Assembly: GCA_024399655.1 (NCBI GenBank)
Contig: JAKSNP010000009.1
Location: forward strand, 26,735-90,734
DNA: 64,000 nt
Direction: 5' to 3'
Source of the DNA: Paludibacteraceae bacterium
GTDB taxonomy: Bacteria > Bacteroidota > Bacteroidia > Bacteroidales > Paludibacteraceae
The notes below the pieces were generated by a model. It was not told the origin of the DNA, did no database searches, and saw nothing but the letters and a program-made list of their open reading frames with translations. Of this stretch, positions 6,975-14,797 are shown one piece after another; the first letter of the stretch is position 1, and each line of letters opens with the position of its first letter. The translations under genes were made by a program, and so were the position numbers.

Positions 6975-8972
6975 ATGAAGAAAACTTTACTCATTATGGC
7001 ACTTGCTGTATTAAGTCTTGCTTCGTGCCAGAAAAAACAATCAGAGTCAGCAGAGTTTGTATACAATGTTGACAAGTTCTATGATCTGGAGATTCTCCGC
7101 TACAAAGTTCCCGGATGGGACGAACTCTCCTTGCAACAGAAACAACTCGTCTTCTATCTGAGTGAGGCTGCTTTGCAGGGCCGCGACATTCTTTATGATC
7201 AGAACGGGCGCTACAATTTGCGTATACGTCGCACATTGGAAGCTCTCTACACTAATTATCAGGGCGATAAGCAGTCCAACGAATTCCTTAAAATGGAAAA
7301 ATACCTCAAACGCGTATGGTTTGCAAATGGTATCTATCACCATTATTCCGAGGATAAATTCCATCCCGAGTTCTCGCAGGAATGGTTTGTAAAAGCTCTG
7401 GAGGAAACGGGAATCACTTACGATACCGCCATCCTTCCTGTAATGTTCGATCCGATGGTTCTTCCCCGTCGAATGGTTCAATCCGGTCGTGATCTCGTTC
7501 TGCAATCAGCAGGCAACTACTATGGAGAAGGTGTCACTCAGATTGAAGCCGAAGCCTGGTATGAGCAACATCGTGACACCAGTGCCGAACCTGTTTGGAA
7601 CGGTTTGAATAGTCGTCTGAGCAAAGACAAATTCGGACAACTGTACGAAAATGTATATCGTGTCGGCGGACTCTATGGACAAGCCCTCGAAAAGGTCAAC
7701 TACTGGTTGGAGAAAGCCATGACCGTGGCTGAAAACGAACAGCAGAAAGAAGTGATTCGCCTGCTCGTAGAACTCAACCGTACCGGTGACTTGGTTACCT
7801 TCAATAAATATTGTATCGCATGGGTTCAGGAACAGGAAGCTCGTGTTGACTTCGTTAACGGTTTCACCGAGACATATTCCGATCCTCTCGGTATTACTGG
7901 TACATGGGAATCGCTCGTCAATTTCAAAGATTTGGATGCATGCAAACGTACTCAGGCTATTTCCGACAATGCGCAATGGTTTGAGGATAACTCGCCTACC
8001 GACAAGAAGTTCAAGAAAGAGGAAGTGAAAGGCGTCAGCGCAAAAGTGATTACCGCTGCTATGTTGGCAGGTGATTGCTATCCCGCTACTCCTATCGGAA
8101 TCAACCTCCCCAATGCTAACTGGATTCGTCGTGAATATGGTTCCAAATCCGTGTCTATCGACAATTTGTCTCATGCTTATGCCGAAGCTGCTGTAGGCAA
8201 TGGATTCAACGAAGAATTCATGATATCCGATAATATTCGCAAACTGGCTGACCAATACGGCGTGCTCTGTTCAGATTTGCATACCGACTTGCATGAATGC
8301 GTAGGACATGGTAGCGGCAAAATGCTGCCCGGAGTTAGCAAAGACGCTCTTAAAGAATGCGCTTCCGTTATCGAGGAAACTCGTGCCGACCTCTTTGGCT
8401 TGTATTTCATGGCTGATGCCAAACTTGTTGAACTCGGTCTGCTCCCCAATGCAGAGGCTTACAAGGCTTTCTACTATCAACAGATGATGAACGGCTTGCT
8501 CACTCAACTCGTTCGTATCGAACCCGGTAAGAAAGTGACAGAAGCTCACATGCAGAACCGTCAATTGATTGCACAATGGGTTCTTCAACATTGTACCAAC
8601 AACGAAGTGGAAGTAATCAACCGAAGCGGTAAATTCTATGTTCGTATCAACGACTATGAAGGACTCCGTCAACTCTATGGACAACTTCTCCGCGAAATCC
8701 AACGTATCACTTCCGAAGGTGATTACGAGGCTGCTCGTGTTCTGGTGGATACTTATGCTGTTGAAGTAAATCGTGAATGGCACAATAATATCCTTACTCG
8801 TTACGAAGCTCTCAACCTGGCTCCTTACAAAGGATTTGTCAATCCTGTTATGATTCCCGTTTACGATCGTAAAGGTAATATGACGGATATCACGCTCGAC
8901 TTTACCGAGGGTTATGTTGAACAACACTTGCGTTATAGCCGTGATTATTCCAACCTGCCCGATATCAACTAA
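6975..8972 (+). CDS. Dipeptidyl peptidase III (M49 metallopeptidase), predicted lipoprotein
   Basis: Zinc aminodipeptidase releasing dipeptides from the N-terminus of oligopeptides. The M49 zinc motif HExxGH appears as HECVGH near residue 439, and the second motif EExRAD as EETRAD near residue 467. Length 665, close to the approximately 675 residues of Bacteroides DPP III. The first 18 residues are a lipoprotein signal with a lipobox ending LASC, so the enzyme should be anchored to a membrane rather than cytosolic as in eukaryotes. Start ATG 6975 lies 29 nt after the phosphorylase stop; a strong terminator follows at 8983. Function well supported; localisation inferred from the lipobox. Confidence 0.96.
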   Translation: MKKTLLIMALAVLSLASCQKKQSESAEFVYNVDKFYDLEILRYKVPGWDELSLQQKQLVFYLSEAALQGRDILYDQNGRYNLRIRRTLEALYTNYQGDKQSNEFLKMEKYLKRVWFANGIYHHYSEDKFHPEFSQEWFVKALEETGITYDTAILPVMFDPMVLPRRMVQSGRDLVLQSAGNYYGEGVTQIEAEAWYEQHRDTSAEPVWNGLNSRLSKDKFGQLYENVYRVGGLYGQALEKVNYWLEKAMTVAENEQQKEVIRLLVELNRTGDLVTFNKYCIAWVQEQEARVDFVNGFTETYSDPLGITGTWESLVNFKDLDACKRTQAISDNAQWFEDNSPTDKKFKKEEVKGVSAKVITAAMLAGDCYPATPIGINLPNANWIRREYGSKSVSIDNLSHAYAEAAVGNGFNEEFMISDNIRKLADQYGVLCSDLHTDLHECVGHGSGKMLPGVSKDALKECASVIEETRADLFGLYFMADAKLVELGLLPNAEAYKAFYYQQMMNGLLTQLVRIEPGKKVTEAHMQNRQLIAQWVLQHCTNNEVEVINRSGKFYVRINDYEGLRQLYGQLLREIQRITSEGDYEAARVLVDTYAVEVNREWHNNILTRYEALNLAPYKGFVNPVMIPVYDRKGNMTDITLDFTEGYVEQHLRYSRDYSNLPDIN

Positions 8973-8982
8973 ATCCGCTTTC

Positions 8983-9027
8983 GTTACCTGCCTTATCTTT
9001 CCGGATATCGGCAGGTAACTTTTTTTT
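8983..9027 (+). terminator. Rho-independent terminator after the DPP III gene
   Basis: Ten-bp perfect stem, GTTACCTGCC with GGCAGGTAAC (8983-8992 and 9010-9019), followed directly by eight T residues. Confidence 0.88.
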
Positions 9028-9077
9028 GTAAATCACTATAGTGATTTTATATTGTAACTTCTTTTTTACTGTATCGG

Positions 9078-10274
9078 GTGTATAAAGTAAGTTTACCGAT
9101 ATCAAAGTCGATAGCTCAGCGTATAATGCTGATTCAAGTTATGCACGGAGACCCCCTGATGGAGGTCTCCGATGCTATGCCCGAAGATATCCGTCTTCTT
9201 CATAGATCTTTATCGCAAATTTTATCCCTCCCCTCTACCGAATCGGTTGCCCATCCGTATCAGGTTGTTGAACAGCAAGATGATGAAAATCGGTTTCAAC
9301 TCTGTTGTGAAGGCTGCTCAAATATGTCTTCTGTCGGTAATGATTCTTCGGCATCGTCTCTTTCTTCCGTATCTCCGTGTCATATTTATTTGAATAATTC
9401 AGGTACGGCGATGCGTTTCCTAACTGCTTTTGCGGCACAACGAAAAGGATGCTCCGTCATTTTGGACGGATGTGATCGTTTACGTCAACGGCCGGTAGGT
9501 CAACTGGTTGACGTCTTGAAGTCGTTGGGAGCAGATATAAAATACATTGGGGAAACCGGATACCTTCCTTTGGCTATAAACGGAAAAACGCTTTCCCGTC
9601 GGCAAGTCACTTTAATACATCCTCAGTCTTCTCAATTCGTCAGCGCTTTGCTGTTGATAGGAGTGGAGGTGGCAACAGATAGTTTCTCTCCTTATATTAC
9701 TATGACGCGTGCGTGTATAGCGCGCGCGTATGAGAAAGCAACGAGACAGAATCCTACAGGTGATCAAAAATCCGTTGATTGGAATTTGCTTGAACCCGAT
9801 TGGTCTGCTGCCGCTTTTTGGTATGAATATGTGGCTATTCATGGGGAATCGGTTTTCTTTCCCGATCTATCTTCCGATTCTTTGCAGGGAGACAGGATAG
9901 TAGCTGATATCTTTCGTTTGTTAGGTGTTGTTACAGAGTATACTCCGAATGGGGTAGTTATTAGTCGCGATTCGTCTCGAGCCTTACCAAACTCCATAAA
10001 AGTAGATTTCTCGCTTTGCCCCGATTTGTATCCTGCAGTTGCTCTTGCATGTGAACGCTTGTCTGTTGAACTCGTGGCTCATGGAACGGATGTCCTGCAC
10101 CTGAAAGAAAGCGATCGCCTTCTCTCTGTCCGCCAACATACAGATGCTCATGACCATCGTATGTCTATGGCTTTATTGATGGCAGATTATCCGGTTGATG
10201 ATACTGCATGTATTGCAAAATCCTATCCGTCGTTTCTTTCCCAATATACCCGTTTGCATTCCAGAACCATATAA
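9078..10274 (+). CDS. aroA: 3-phosphoshikimate 1-carboxyvinyltransferase (EPSP synthase)
   Basis: Transfers the enolpyruvyl group of PEP to shikimate-3-phosphate, the step before AroC. The 398-residue sequence is divergent, as in other Bacteroidetes AroA proteins, but keeps LPISKSIAQR (S3P-binding Lys/Ser/Arg), LNNSGTAMRFLTAF (N-x-G-T-x-x-R), CDRLRQRPVGQLVDVL, HPQSSQFVSALLL and LKESDRL near residue 345. The start is a GTG at 9078 placed, as usual, a few residues before LPxSKS; no ATG fits. Lower GC than aroC. Ends at a bidirectional terminator shared with secG. Confidence 0.93.
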   Translation: MYKVSLPISKSIAQRIMLIQVMHGDPLMEVSDAMPEDIRLLHRSLSQILSLPSTESVAHPYQVVEQQDDENRFQLCCEGCSNMSSVGNDSSASSLSSVSPCHIYLNNSGTAMRFLTAFAAQRKGCSVILDGCDRLRQRPVGQLVDVLKSLGADIKYIGETGYLPLAINGKTLSRRQVTLIHPQSSQFVSALLLIGVEVATDSFSPYITMTRACIARAYEKATRQNPTGDQKSVDWNLLEPDWSAAAFWYEYVAIHGESVFFPDLSSDSLQGDRIVADIFRLLGVVTEYTPNGVVISRDSSRALPNSIKVDFSLCPDLYPAVALACERLSVELVAHGTDVLHLKESDRLLSVRQHTDAHDHRMSMALLMADYPVDDTACIAKSYPSFLSQYTRLHSRTI

Positions 10275-10295
10275 TGAAAGCCACTCTTTTACAAT

Positions 10296-10328
10296 AAAAA
10301 AAGTGATGCAAGATGCATCACTTTTTTT
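10296..10328. terminator. Bidirectional Rho-independent terminator between aroA and secG
   Basis: A7-GTGATGCA, loop AGA, TGCATCAC-T7: a perfect 15-bp inverted repeat with an A tract on one side and a T tract on the other, so it works for both convergent genes. Confidence 0.92.
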
Positions 10329-10370
10329 GTTCAAATTACTATAGTCAGCAGAAAGGCTCCTATAGTATGA

Positions 10371-10721
10371 TTATTCAGCGTCTTCAGCTGTTGCAGCAGC
10401 TTCGGTTGCGAAGTCTGCAGCAGGTTGTTGAGGAAGTTGGCTGGCAGCTTCGTCCACCTGTTCCATTATAGCACTTCCAACTTCAGATTGGCTTTGTTGG
10501 CCACGGTTGACACCTACAGCCAAAATGCTGAGAACAACAATGATACCAGCCAAAGTCCAACTGGCTTTCTCCAGAAAATCAGTGGTTTTGGGAGCACCCA
10601 TTACTTGGTTACCGCTTGCAAAACCGGCAGCAAGACCTCCTCCTTTGCTGTTCTGTACCAAAACGAGGAGAATCAGCAAGATAGCTACGATTACAATCAG
10701 AATAGTAAAAAACGTGTACAT
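10371..10721 (-). CDS. secG: Preprotein translocase subunit SecG
   Basis: Inner-membrane component of the SecYEG channel. The 116-residue protein has two transmembrane helices (about residues 3-20 and 55-72) separated by the diagnostic LVQNSKGGGLAAGF loop. The C-terminal 40 residues are an Ala/Gln/Glu-rich tail, common in Bacteroidetes SecG. It is the last gene in the direction of the sigma-54 activator and lptE but has its own promoter. Confidence 0.95.
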   Translation of the reverse strand: MYTFFTILIVIVAILLILLVLVQNSKGGGLAAGFASGNQVMGAPKTTDFLEKASWTLAGIIVVLSILAVGVNRGQQSQSEVGSAIMEQVDEAASQLPQQPAADFATEAAATAEDAE

Positions 10722-11022
10722 AATATTTGATGTTTTAATTTACGAGTTTTGTCCTTGTTAGAGGACTATGTTAGCAAATTAGCGTGCAAAGTTACAACAA
10801 AAAAACGAAACAAGCAAATTTTTGTGCAAATTGCATCGATAAAAATGCGAAAAAACTTATTTTAAGATAGTTTGGTGTGTTTTATGGGAGTGAAAATATC
10901 GGTAATTGCTCCATGATTCCGTAAGCTACAGTTCTGCTAAACGGTTTTCTTTGTCGGATTTTCGGTCAGCAAAAAGTTCGTGTTTTATTGGTGCTTTTGA
11001 CAGGTTGATAGCTGTTGATTTT
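10722..11022. other. 301-bp spacer between lptE and secG
   Basis: Contains the secG promoter (10787-10817) and otherwise no convincing gene. Related genomes often have an additional gene between lptE and secG, but I see no remnant of one here. Confidence 0.5.
10787..10817 (-). promoter_or_regulatory. Promoter of secG
   Basis: Minus strand: TTTG (complement of 10814-10817), 19 nt, TAACTTTG (complement of 10787-10794), about 66 nt before the secG ATG. Confidence 0.75.
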
Positions 11023-11544
11023 TTACCACTTGGCTACTGTGTCATTAAAGATGGCTTGACTTATTTCTTCAATCATTGTAGCGCATAATTCTTCTTGTAC
11101 ATCGGTTAGAAGTTTGGTTGCGTCGAAAGTCTGGTAGGCAGAATAGGTTCTTTCGAAACTGTCCTGGGGATTGACATTGCTGGTAAATCTAACCCTAACG
11201 GTAACGGTAAGTTTAGTTTCCGCAGCATAACTATCCGCGCTTACAGACATGGGAGTCAATGCGTAATTGATGATTTCGCCTTCCAACTCCAGGTCACCTC
11301 CTTTGCGAAGAATGGCCAGACGTGTTTGACGCGAGAAAAGATCGCGAATACCTTCGCTCAAATCGCTGCTGAGCTGGGGATATACAAGTGCCGCATTATT
11401 CGGGAAATCGGCGATAGAAATGCTTCTAGTGGTGGTGTAATCGATGCTGGCCCCGTTGCAACTGTATCTTATGGCGCAGGCCGAACATACCAACAGGATG
11501 CACAGGTAGAAGCAAATGGAACGGAAATTTCGTATTCGTAGCAT
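11023..11544 (-). CDS. lptE: LptE-like lipopolysaccharide assembly lipoprotein
   Basis: A 173-residue predicted outer-membrane lipoprotein: signal peptide with lipobox VCSAC around residue 22, then YSCNGASIDY and a region matching the LptE pattern (SISIADFPNNAALVYPQLSSDLSEGIRDLF, quoted in part; R-L-A-I-L-R; DLELEGEIINY). LptE plugs the LptD barrel that inserts lipopolysaccharide in the outer membrane. The position directly downstream of a sigma-54 activator and upstream of secG matches the conserved arrangement in Bacteroidales, which strengthens the call. Confidence 0.88.
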   Translation of the reverse strand: MLRIRNFRSICFYLCILLVCSACAIRYSCNGASIDYTTTRSISIADFPNNAALVYPQLSSDLSEGIRDLFSRQTRLAILRKGGDLELEGEIINYALTPMSVSADSYAAETKLTVTVRVRFTSNVNPQDSFERTYSAYQTFDATKLLTDVQEELCATMIEEISQAIFNDTVAKW

Positions 11545-11626
11545 ATTATTGAAATGTAGTGTGTTTTGAGTATGTCAGGATTCCGGTTAGGAAGATCGGT
11601 TTCGGAAAAAAATATGAAGCAGCCGG

Positions 11627-12844
11627 TTATTTCAGTCCGTAATCTTTAATCTTTCGGTATAAGGTCCGCTCGGAAGTTCCGAGTAGTAAAGCCGCTTTTT
11701 TACGATTGCCTTCGGAATCTTTCAAAGCCTTAGCAATGGCTTGTTTTTCAGCCTCTTCCATAGTGAGCGGTTTGGATTCGATGGGCAAATCTTCTTTCAC
11801 TTCTTGAACTTCGGTAGTTTCGGTAGAATAAGTGCCGGTGGTAGGATGCCTGTCGGAATCAGTCAAATCGATCACCGTAGTCCATTGCTCCTCTCTGTTG
11901 ATGTCTACCGGCGCAGCAGTATCAATGCTTAACCGTTTTTTGAGTTCAATGATATCTTTGCGCATATCAAAAAGCACCTTGTATAGCAGTTCCCGTTCGT
12001 CCATGAATCGGTCGCCGTGCTCTTTCATCCAATCGGCACGTGCCAATCCGGTTTCATTTTTTGGTAAGTGGTTAGCAAGAATCGTTCCCGTAATATTGGA
12101 CGTGTTTGCCGTTACCACCAGACTTTCTGCAAAATTCTTCAATTGACGTATGTTGCCGGGCCAATAATAATTGACGAGCATCATTTTAGCTTCGTCGTTG
12201 AGGGTCGGAGTCGGCTTGTGGTAAAGTGCGGCACAATCGATGGCAAACTTTCGGAAGAGCATGAGAATATCCTCTTTTCGTTCTCTCAAAGCGGGAATAT
12301 GAATTTCAATACCGTTGAGTCGGTAATACAGGTCCTCTCGGAATCGTCCTTCGCTAACCGCTTTTTGCAAATCAACATTAGTGGCGGCTACGATCCTTAC
12401 ATCCGTTTTCTGCACGACCGACGAACCCATTTTTACGAATTCGCCCGTTTCTAAAACGCGTAGCAGTTGTACCTGCGTTTCCAACGGCAGTTCTGCCACT
12501 TCGTCCAAAAAGAGCGTACCTCCATTGGCTTCCTCAAAGTAACCTTTTCGGTCGGAAGTGGCATCCGTATAGGCACCTTTTACATGACCGAATAATTCGC
12601 TGTTGATGGTGGATTGGGAGATGGCACCGCAATTGACAGGAAAATATTTATTGTGTTTTCTTTTGGATCTGCTATGTATTATTTTAGGGAAAACCTCTTT
12701 ACCGACACCGTTTTCTCCGGTGATGAGAATACACATGTCTGTGGCCGCTACCTGTGCAGCCAACTCAATATCACGCAAAAGTGCAGGGTCGTTACCGATG
12801 ATGTTGTAATTGTTCTTAATACTGATGATTTCTTCTCGTGTCAT
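11627..12844 (-). CDS. Sigma-54-dependent transcriptional activator (AAA+, no receiver domain)
   Basis: A 405-residue bacterial enhancer-binding protein. The AAA+ domain begins almost at the N-terminus, so no sensor domain is present. Seen: Walker A GENGVGKE (about residue 43), the L1-loop motif as GAYTDA in place of GAFTGA (about residue 91), Walker B GGTLFLDE (about residue 110), the FREDLYYRL block with R fingers, and YYWPGNIRQLKNF. Residues 275-360 form a linker; a FIS-type helix-turn-helix (RKKAALLLGTSERTLYRK) closes the protein. The glycine-to-aspartate change in the sigma-54-contacting loop is unusual. First gene of the activator-lptE unit. Confidence 0.92.
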   Translation of the reverse strand: MTREEIISIKNNYNIIGNDPALLRDIELAAQVAATDMCILITGENGVGKEVFPKIIHSRSKRKHNKYFPVNCGAISQSTINSELFGHVKGAYTDATSDRKGYFEEANGGTLFLDEVAELPLETQVQLLRVLETGEFVKMGSSVVQKTDVRIVAATNVDLQKAVSEGRFREDLYYRLNGIEIHIPALRERKEDILMLFRKFAIDCAALYHKPTPTLNDEAKMMLVNYYWPGNIRQLKNFAESLVVTANTSNITGTILANHLPKNETGLARADWMKEHGDRFMDERELLYKVLFDMRKDIIELKKRLSIDTAAPVDINREEQWTTVIDLTDSDRHPTTGTYSTETTEVQEVKEDLPIESKPLTMEEAEKQAIAKALKDSEGNRKKAALLLGTSERTLYRKIKDYGLK

Positions 12845-12864
12845 ATATCTGCCAATTTGTCATG

Positions 12865-12896
12865 CAAAATTACTACATTTTTTTTGAACTGCCAAA
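12865..12896 (-). promoter_or_regulatory. Promoter of the sigma-54 activator gene
   Basis: Minus strand: TTTG (complement of 12893-12896), 20 nt, TAATTTTG (complement of 12865-12872), 21 nt before the ATG at 12844. Confidence 0.75.
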
Positions 12897-13050
12897 TTTT
12901 TTTAAGAAAAAAATAAAAAATAGGAATTATATACCTGTCGTCCGTAAAAAATGATTATATTCAGATTGAATGTGAAGAGTATTGTATATCGAGCGAGAGT
13001 AGGCTCACAACTTGAGATGTAGAGGTGTATAAGAGTTCGGCGACGATAGG

Positions 13051-13084
13051 TTTATGTTACGTTTATGTTACGTTTAGGTCTCGA
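13051..13084 (+). repeat. Intergenic 11-bp tandem motif, copy 2 of 3
   Basis: Two exact tandem TTTATGTTACG units followed by TTTAGGTCTCGA. Matches 37483-37520 on the opposite strand and, with two substitutions, 1500-1533. Confidence 0.85.
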
Positions 13085-13145
13085 TAAAGACAGGACTGAA
13101 AAATGTAGCGGCAGGGGAGGGCTGGAGATGAAGAAACGAGATTGA

Positions 13146-13257
13146 TTGCAGAGATAGTTGCAGAGATAGTTGCAGAGATTGTTGCAGGGATTGTTGCAGG
13201 GATTGTTGCAGGGATTGTTGCAGAGATAGGTGTAGAGATTGATTGCAGAGATTGGTT
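13146..13257 (+). repeat. 12-bp tandem array
   Basis: Eight consecutive 12-bp units of TTGCAGAGATAG / TTGCAGGGATTG type (13146-13241), followed by degenerate units. Inner units are identical in small blocks (three TTGCAGGGATTG in a row), a sign of recent slippage or unequal exchange. There are no spacers, so it is not a CRISPR. Confidence 0.85.
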
Positions 13258-13324
13258 GTAAAGGGTGGTGTATAGGGTAGATGTTTTGTAAAAATGAACG
13301 GAATGAGATTTTTTTGTTTGAAAT

Positions 13325-13356
13325 CTTGCATAATCCAAAAAAAAAATGTAATTTTG
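13325..13356 (+). promoter_or_regulatory. Probable promoter of nadC
   Basis: CTTG (one mismatch) at 13325-13328, 20 nt, TAATTTTG at 13349-13356; the ATG is 64 nt further on. Confidence 0.55.
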
Positions 13357-13420
13357 CATGCTGAATATAAAATGTAAATTCGGTAAATTGGAAATAGACA
13401 ATAAAAACCCATAAAACGCT

Positions 13421-14290
13421 ATGGAAACACAAGCATTACGCGATCTGATAAAAATATGGTTTGATGAAGATATCCGTGAAGGTGATCATACCTCTTTATG
13501 CTGCATTCCGTCCACCCAGATCGGTTGCCAACAGCTGATTATCAAAGAAGACGGCATATTGGCCGGTGTGGAAGTCGCCAAAGAGGTGATTCGTTATTTT
13601 GATCCCGAATGCCGCATGGAACAGTTTCTAAAAGACGGCGATGCGGTAAAGAAAGGTGATATAGCGTTCCATGTATACGGCAAAGAACTGAGTCTTCTTC
13701 AGATCGAAAGGACGATGTTGAATATCATGCAACGGATGTCGGGTATCGCCACCACTACGCATCGCTATCAAAGTTTGATAGATGATACCGGTTGCCATGT
13801 GCTTGATACACGCAAAACGACTCCCGGTCTGCGATATCTGGAAAAAGAAGCCGTAGCGATAGGCGGTGGAATGAATCATCGTGTCGGCCTGTTTGATATG
13901 ATTCTTCTAAAGGACAATCATGTGGATTTTGCCGGCGGTATTGAGGCGGCATTGGTTCATGCCCGTGACTATTGTAAGGAGAAGGGGTTGATGCTGAAGA
14001 TAGAGATAGAGACCCGTAACGAAGACGAAATCCGGGAGGCGCTGGCCACGAATATCCCCGATCGCATCATGCTGGACAATTTTACTCCGGAGCGGACAGC
14101 CAAAGCGGTCGCTATGATTCGTGATTGGGAAAAGACTTCCGGCAGGAAAATGGAGATTGAGTCGTCCGGCGGTATCACTATCGATACATTGCGCTCTTAT
14201 GCCGTAACGGGTGTGGATTATGTAAGCGTTGGAGCGCTCACGCATAGCGTGAAAGGCTTGGATATGAGTTTTAAGGCGATGAAATCCTGA
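13421..14290 (+). CDS. nadC: Nicotinate-nucleotide pyrophosphorylase (carboxylating)
   Basis: Makes nicotinate mononucleotide from quinolinate and PRPP in de novo NAD synthesis. The 289-residue sequence has the standard EDIREGDHTS start, ERTMLNIMQRMSGIAT (phosphoribosyl-binding region), LDTRKTTPGLR, GGGMNHRVGLFDMILLKDNH and a C-terminal IESSGGIT. Length is typical. Start ATG 13421 follows a promoter in a long spacer. Confidence 0.97.
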   Translation: METQALRDLIKIWFDEDIREGDHTSLCCIPSTQIGCQQLIIKEDGILAGVEVAKEVIRYFDPECRMEQFLKDGDAVKKGDIAFHVYGKELSLLQIERTMLNIMQRMSGIATTTHRYQSLIDDTGCHVLDTRKTTPGLRYLEKEAVAIGGGMNHRVGLFDMILLKDNHVDFAGGIEAALVHARDYCKEKGLMLKIEIETRNEDEIREALATNIPDRIMLDNFTPERTAKAVAMIRDWEKTSGRKMEIESSGGITIDTLRSYAVTGVDYVSVGALTHSVKGLDMSFKAMKS

Positions 14291-14314
14291 TACTAACAAT
14301 AATAGTAAATAAGA

Positions 14315-14791
14315 ATGAAACACTACTTTTTGAAATGGATAAATTTGTGCCTTACAGGTGTGCTTGCTTGGTTGGGCTATTCTTGTGAACCTCATTTCGC
14401 ATGTGATTATGGCGTCCCTCTGAATGAAGTCCTTGTAAATGGCAAAGTTTGTGACGAGGAAGGAAATCCCATCGAAGGAATCGGCTTGAAAATCATCGGC
14501 GCGAATATAGAATCCGAAGCGGAATACGATTCGTGGTTATTAAAATTTAGTGAACCCGACGGATCATTTCAGGTGAAATCGAGTTTTGTAAAAGGGACCG
14601 ATGATTACACGGCTCAGTTGGTGGCTTTGGATGTGGATTCAGCCGATAACGGAGAATTTCTGCCGGATACCACCGAATTGAAGGATTTACAAAATCTGGA
14701 TTTCCGAGATGTGGATGCATGGGTCAGCCACGCTGAAGTGAATGATGTTAAAGTGGTGATGAAAAAAGTGACCGAAAATAATCAAGAATAA
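14315..14791 (+). CDS. Putative lipoprotein with a carboxypeptidase-regulatory-like strand pattern
   Basis: A 158-residue protein with a hydrophobic N-terminus and cysteine in LGYSC, plausibly a lipobox. The DYGVPLNEVLVNGKVCDEEGNPIEGI stretch (given in part) resembles the start of Bacteroidetes lipoproteins annotated as radical SAM-associated: a YGxP motif followed by a strand with G-x-V-x-D-E-x-G-x-P-I-x-G. No radical SAM gene is adjacent here, so that association is not supported locally. Function unknown. Confidence 0.75.
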   Translation: MKHYFLKWINLCLTGVLAWLGYSCEPHFACDYGVPLNEVLVNGKVCDEEGNPIEGIGLKIIGANIESEAEYDSWLLKFSEPDGSFQVKSSFVKGTDDYTAQLVALDVDSADNGEFLPDTTELKDLQNLDFRDVDAWVSHAEVNDVKVVMKKVTENNQE

Positions 14792-14797
14792 ACATAT

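Larger units (their letters stand above)
12845..13420. other. 576-bp spacer between divergent sigma-54 activator and nadC genes
   Basis: Holds a promoter on each side (12865-12896 minus, 13325-13356 plus), one copy of the 11-bp tandem motif (13051-13084) and a 12-bp tandem array (13146-13257). The minus-strand open frames here merely translate the array (N-N-P-C repeats) and I do not regard them as genes. Confidence 0.7.

Noticed and set aside
13146-13257. Possible CRISPR array
   Set aside because: Units are 12 bp and contiguous, with no unique spacers and no cas genes anywhere in the window; the same applies to 37127-37213 and 37365-37413.
13052-13432. Overlapping minus-strand frames encoding N-N-P-C or S-A-T-I-P repeats
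   Set aside because: All three reading frames of a 12-bp tandem array stay open; this is a repeat artefact and not a coding signal.
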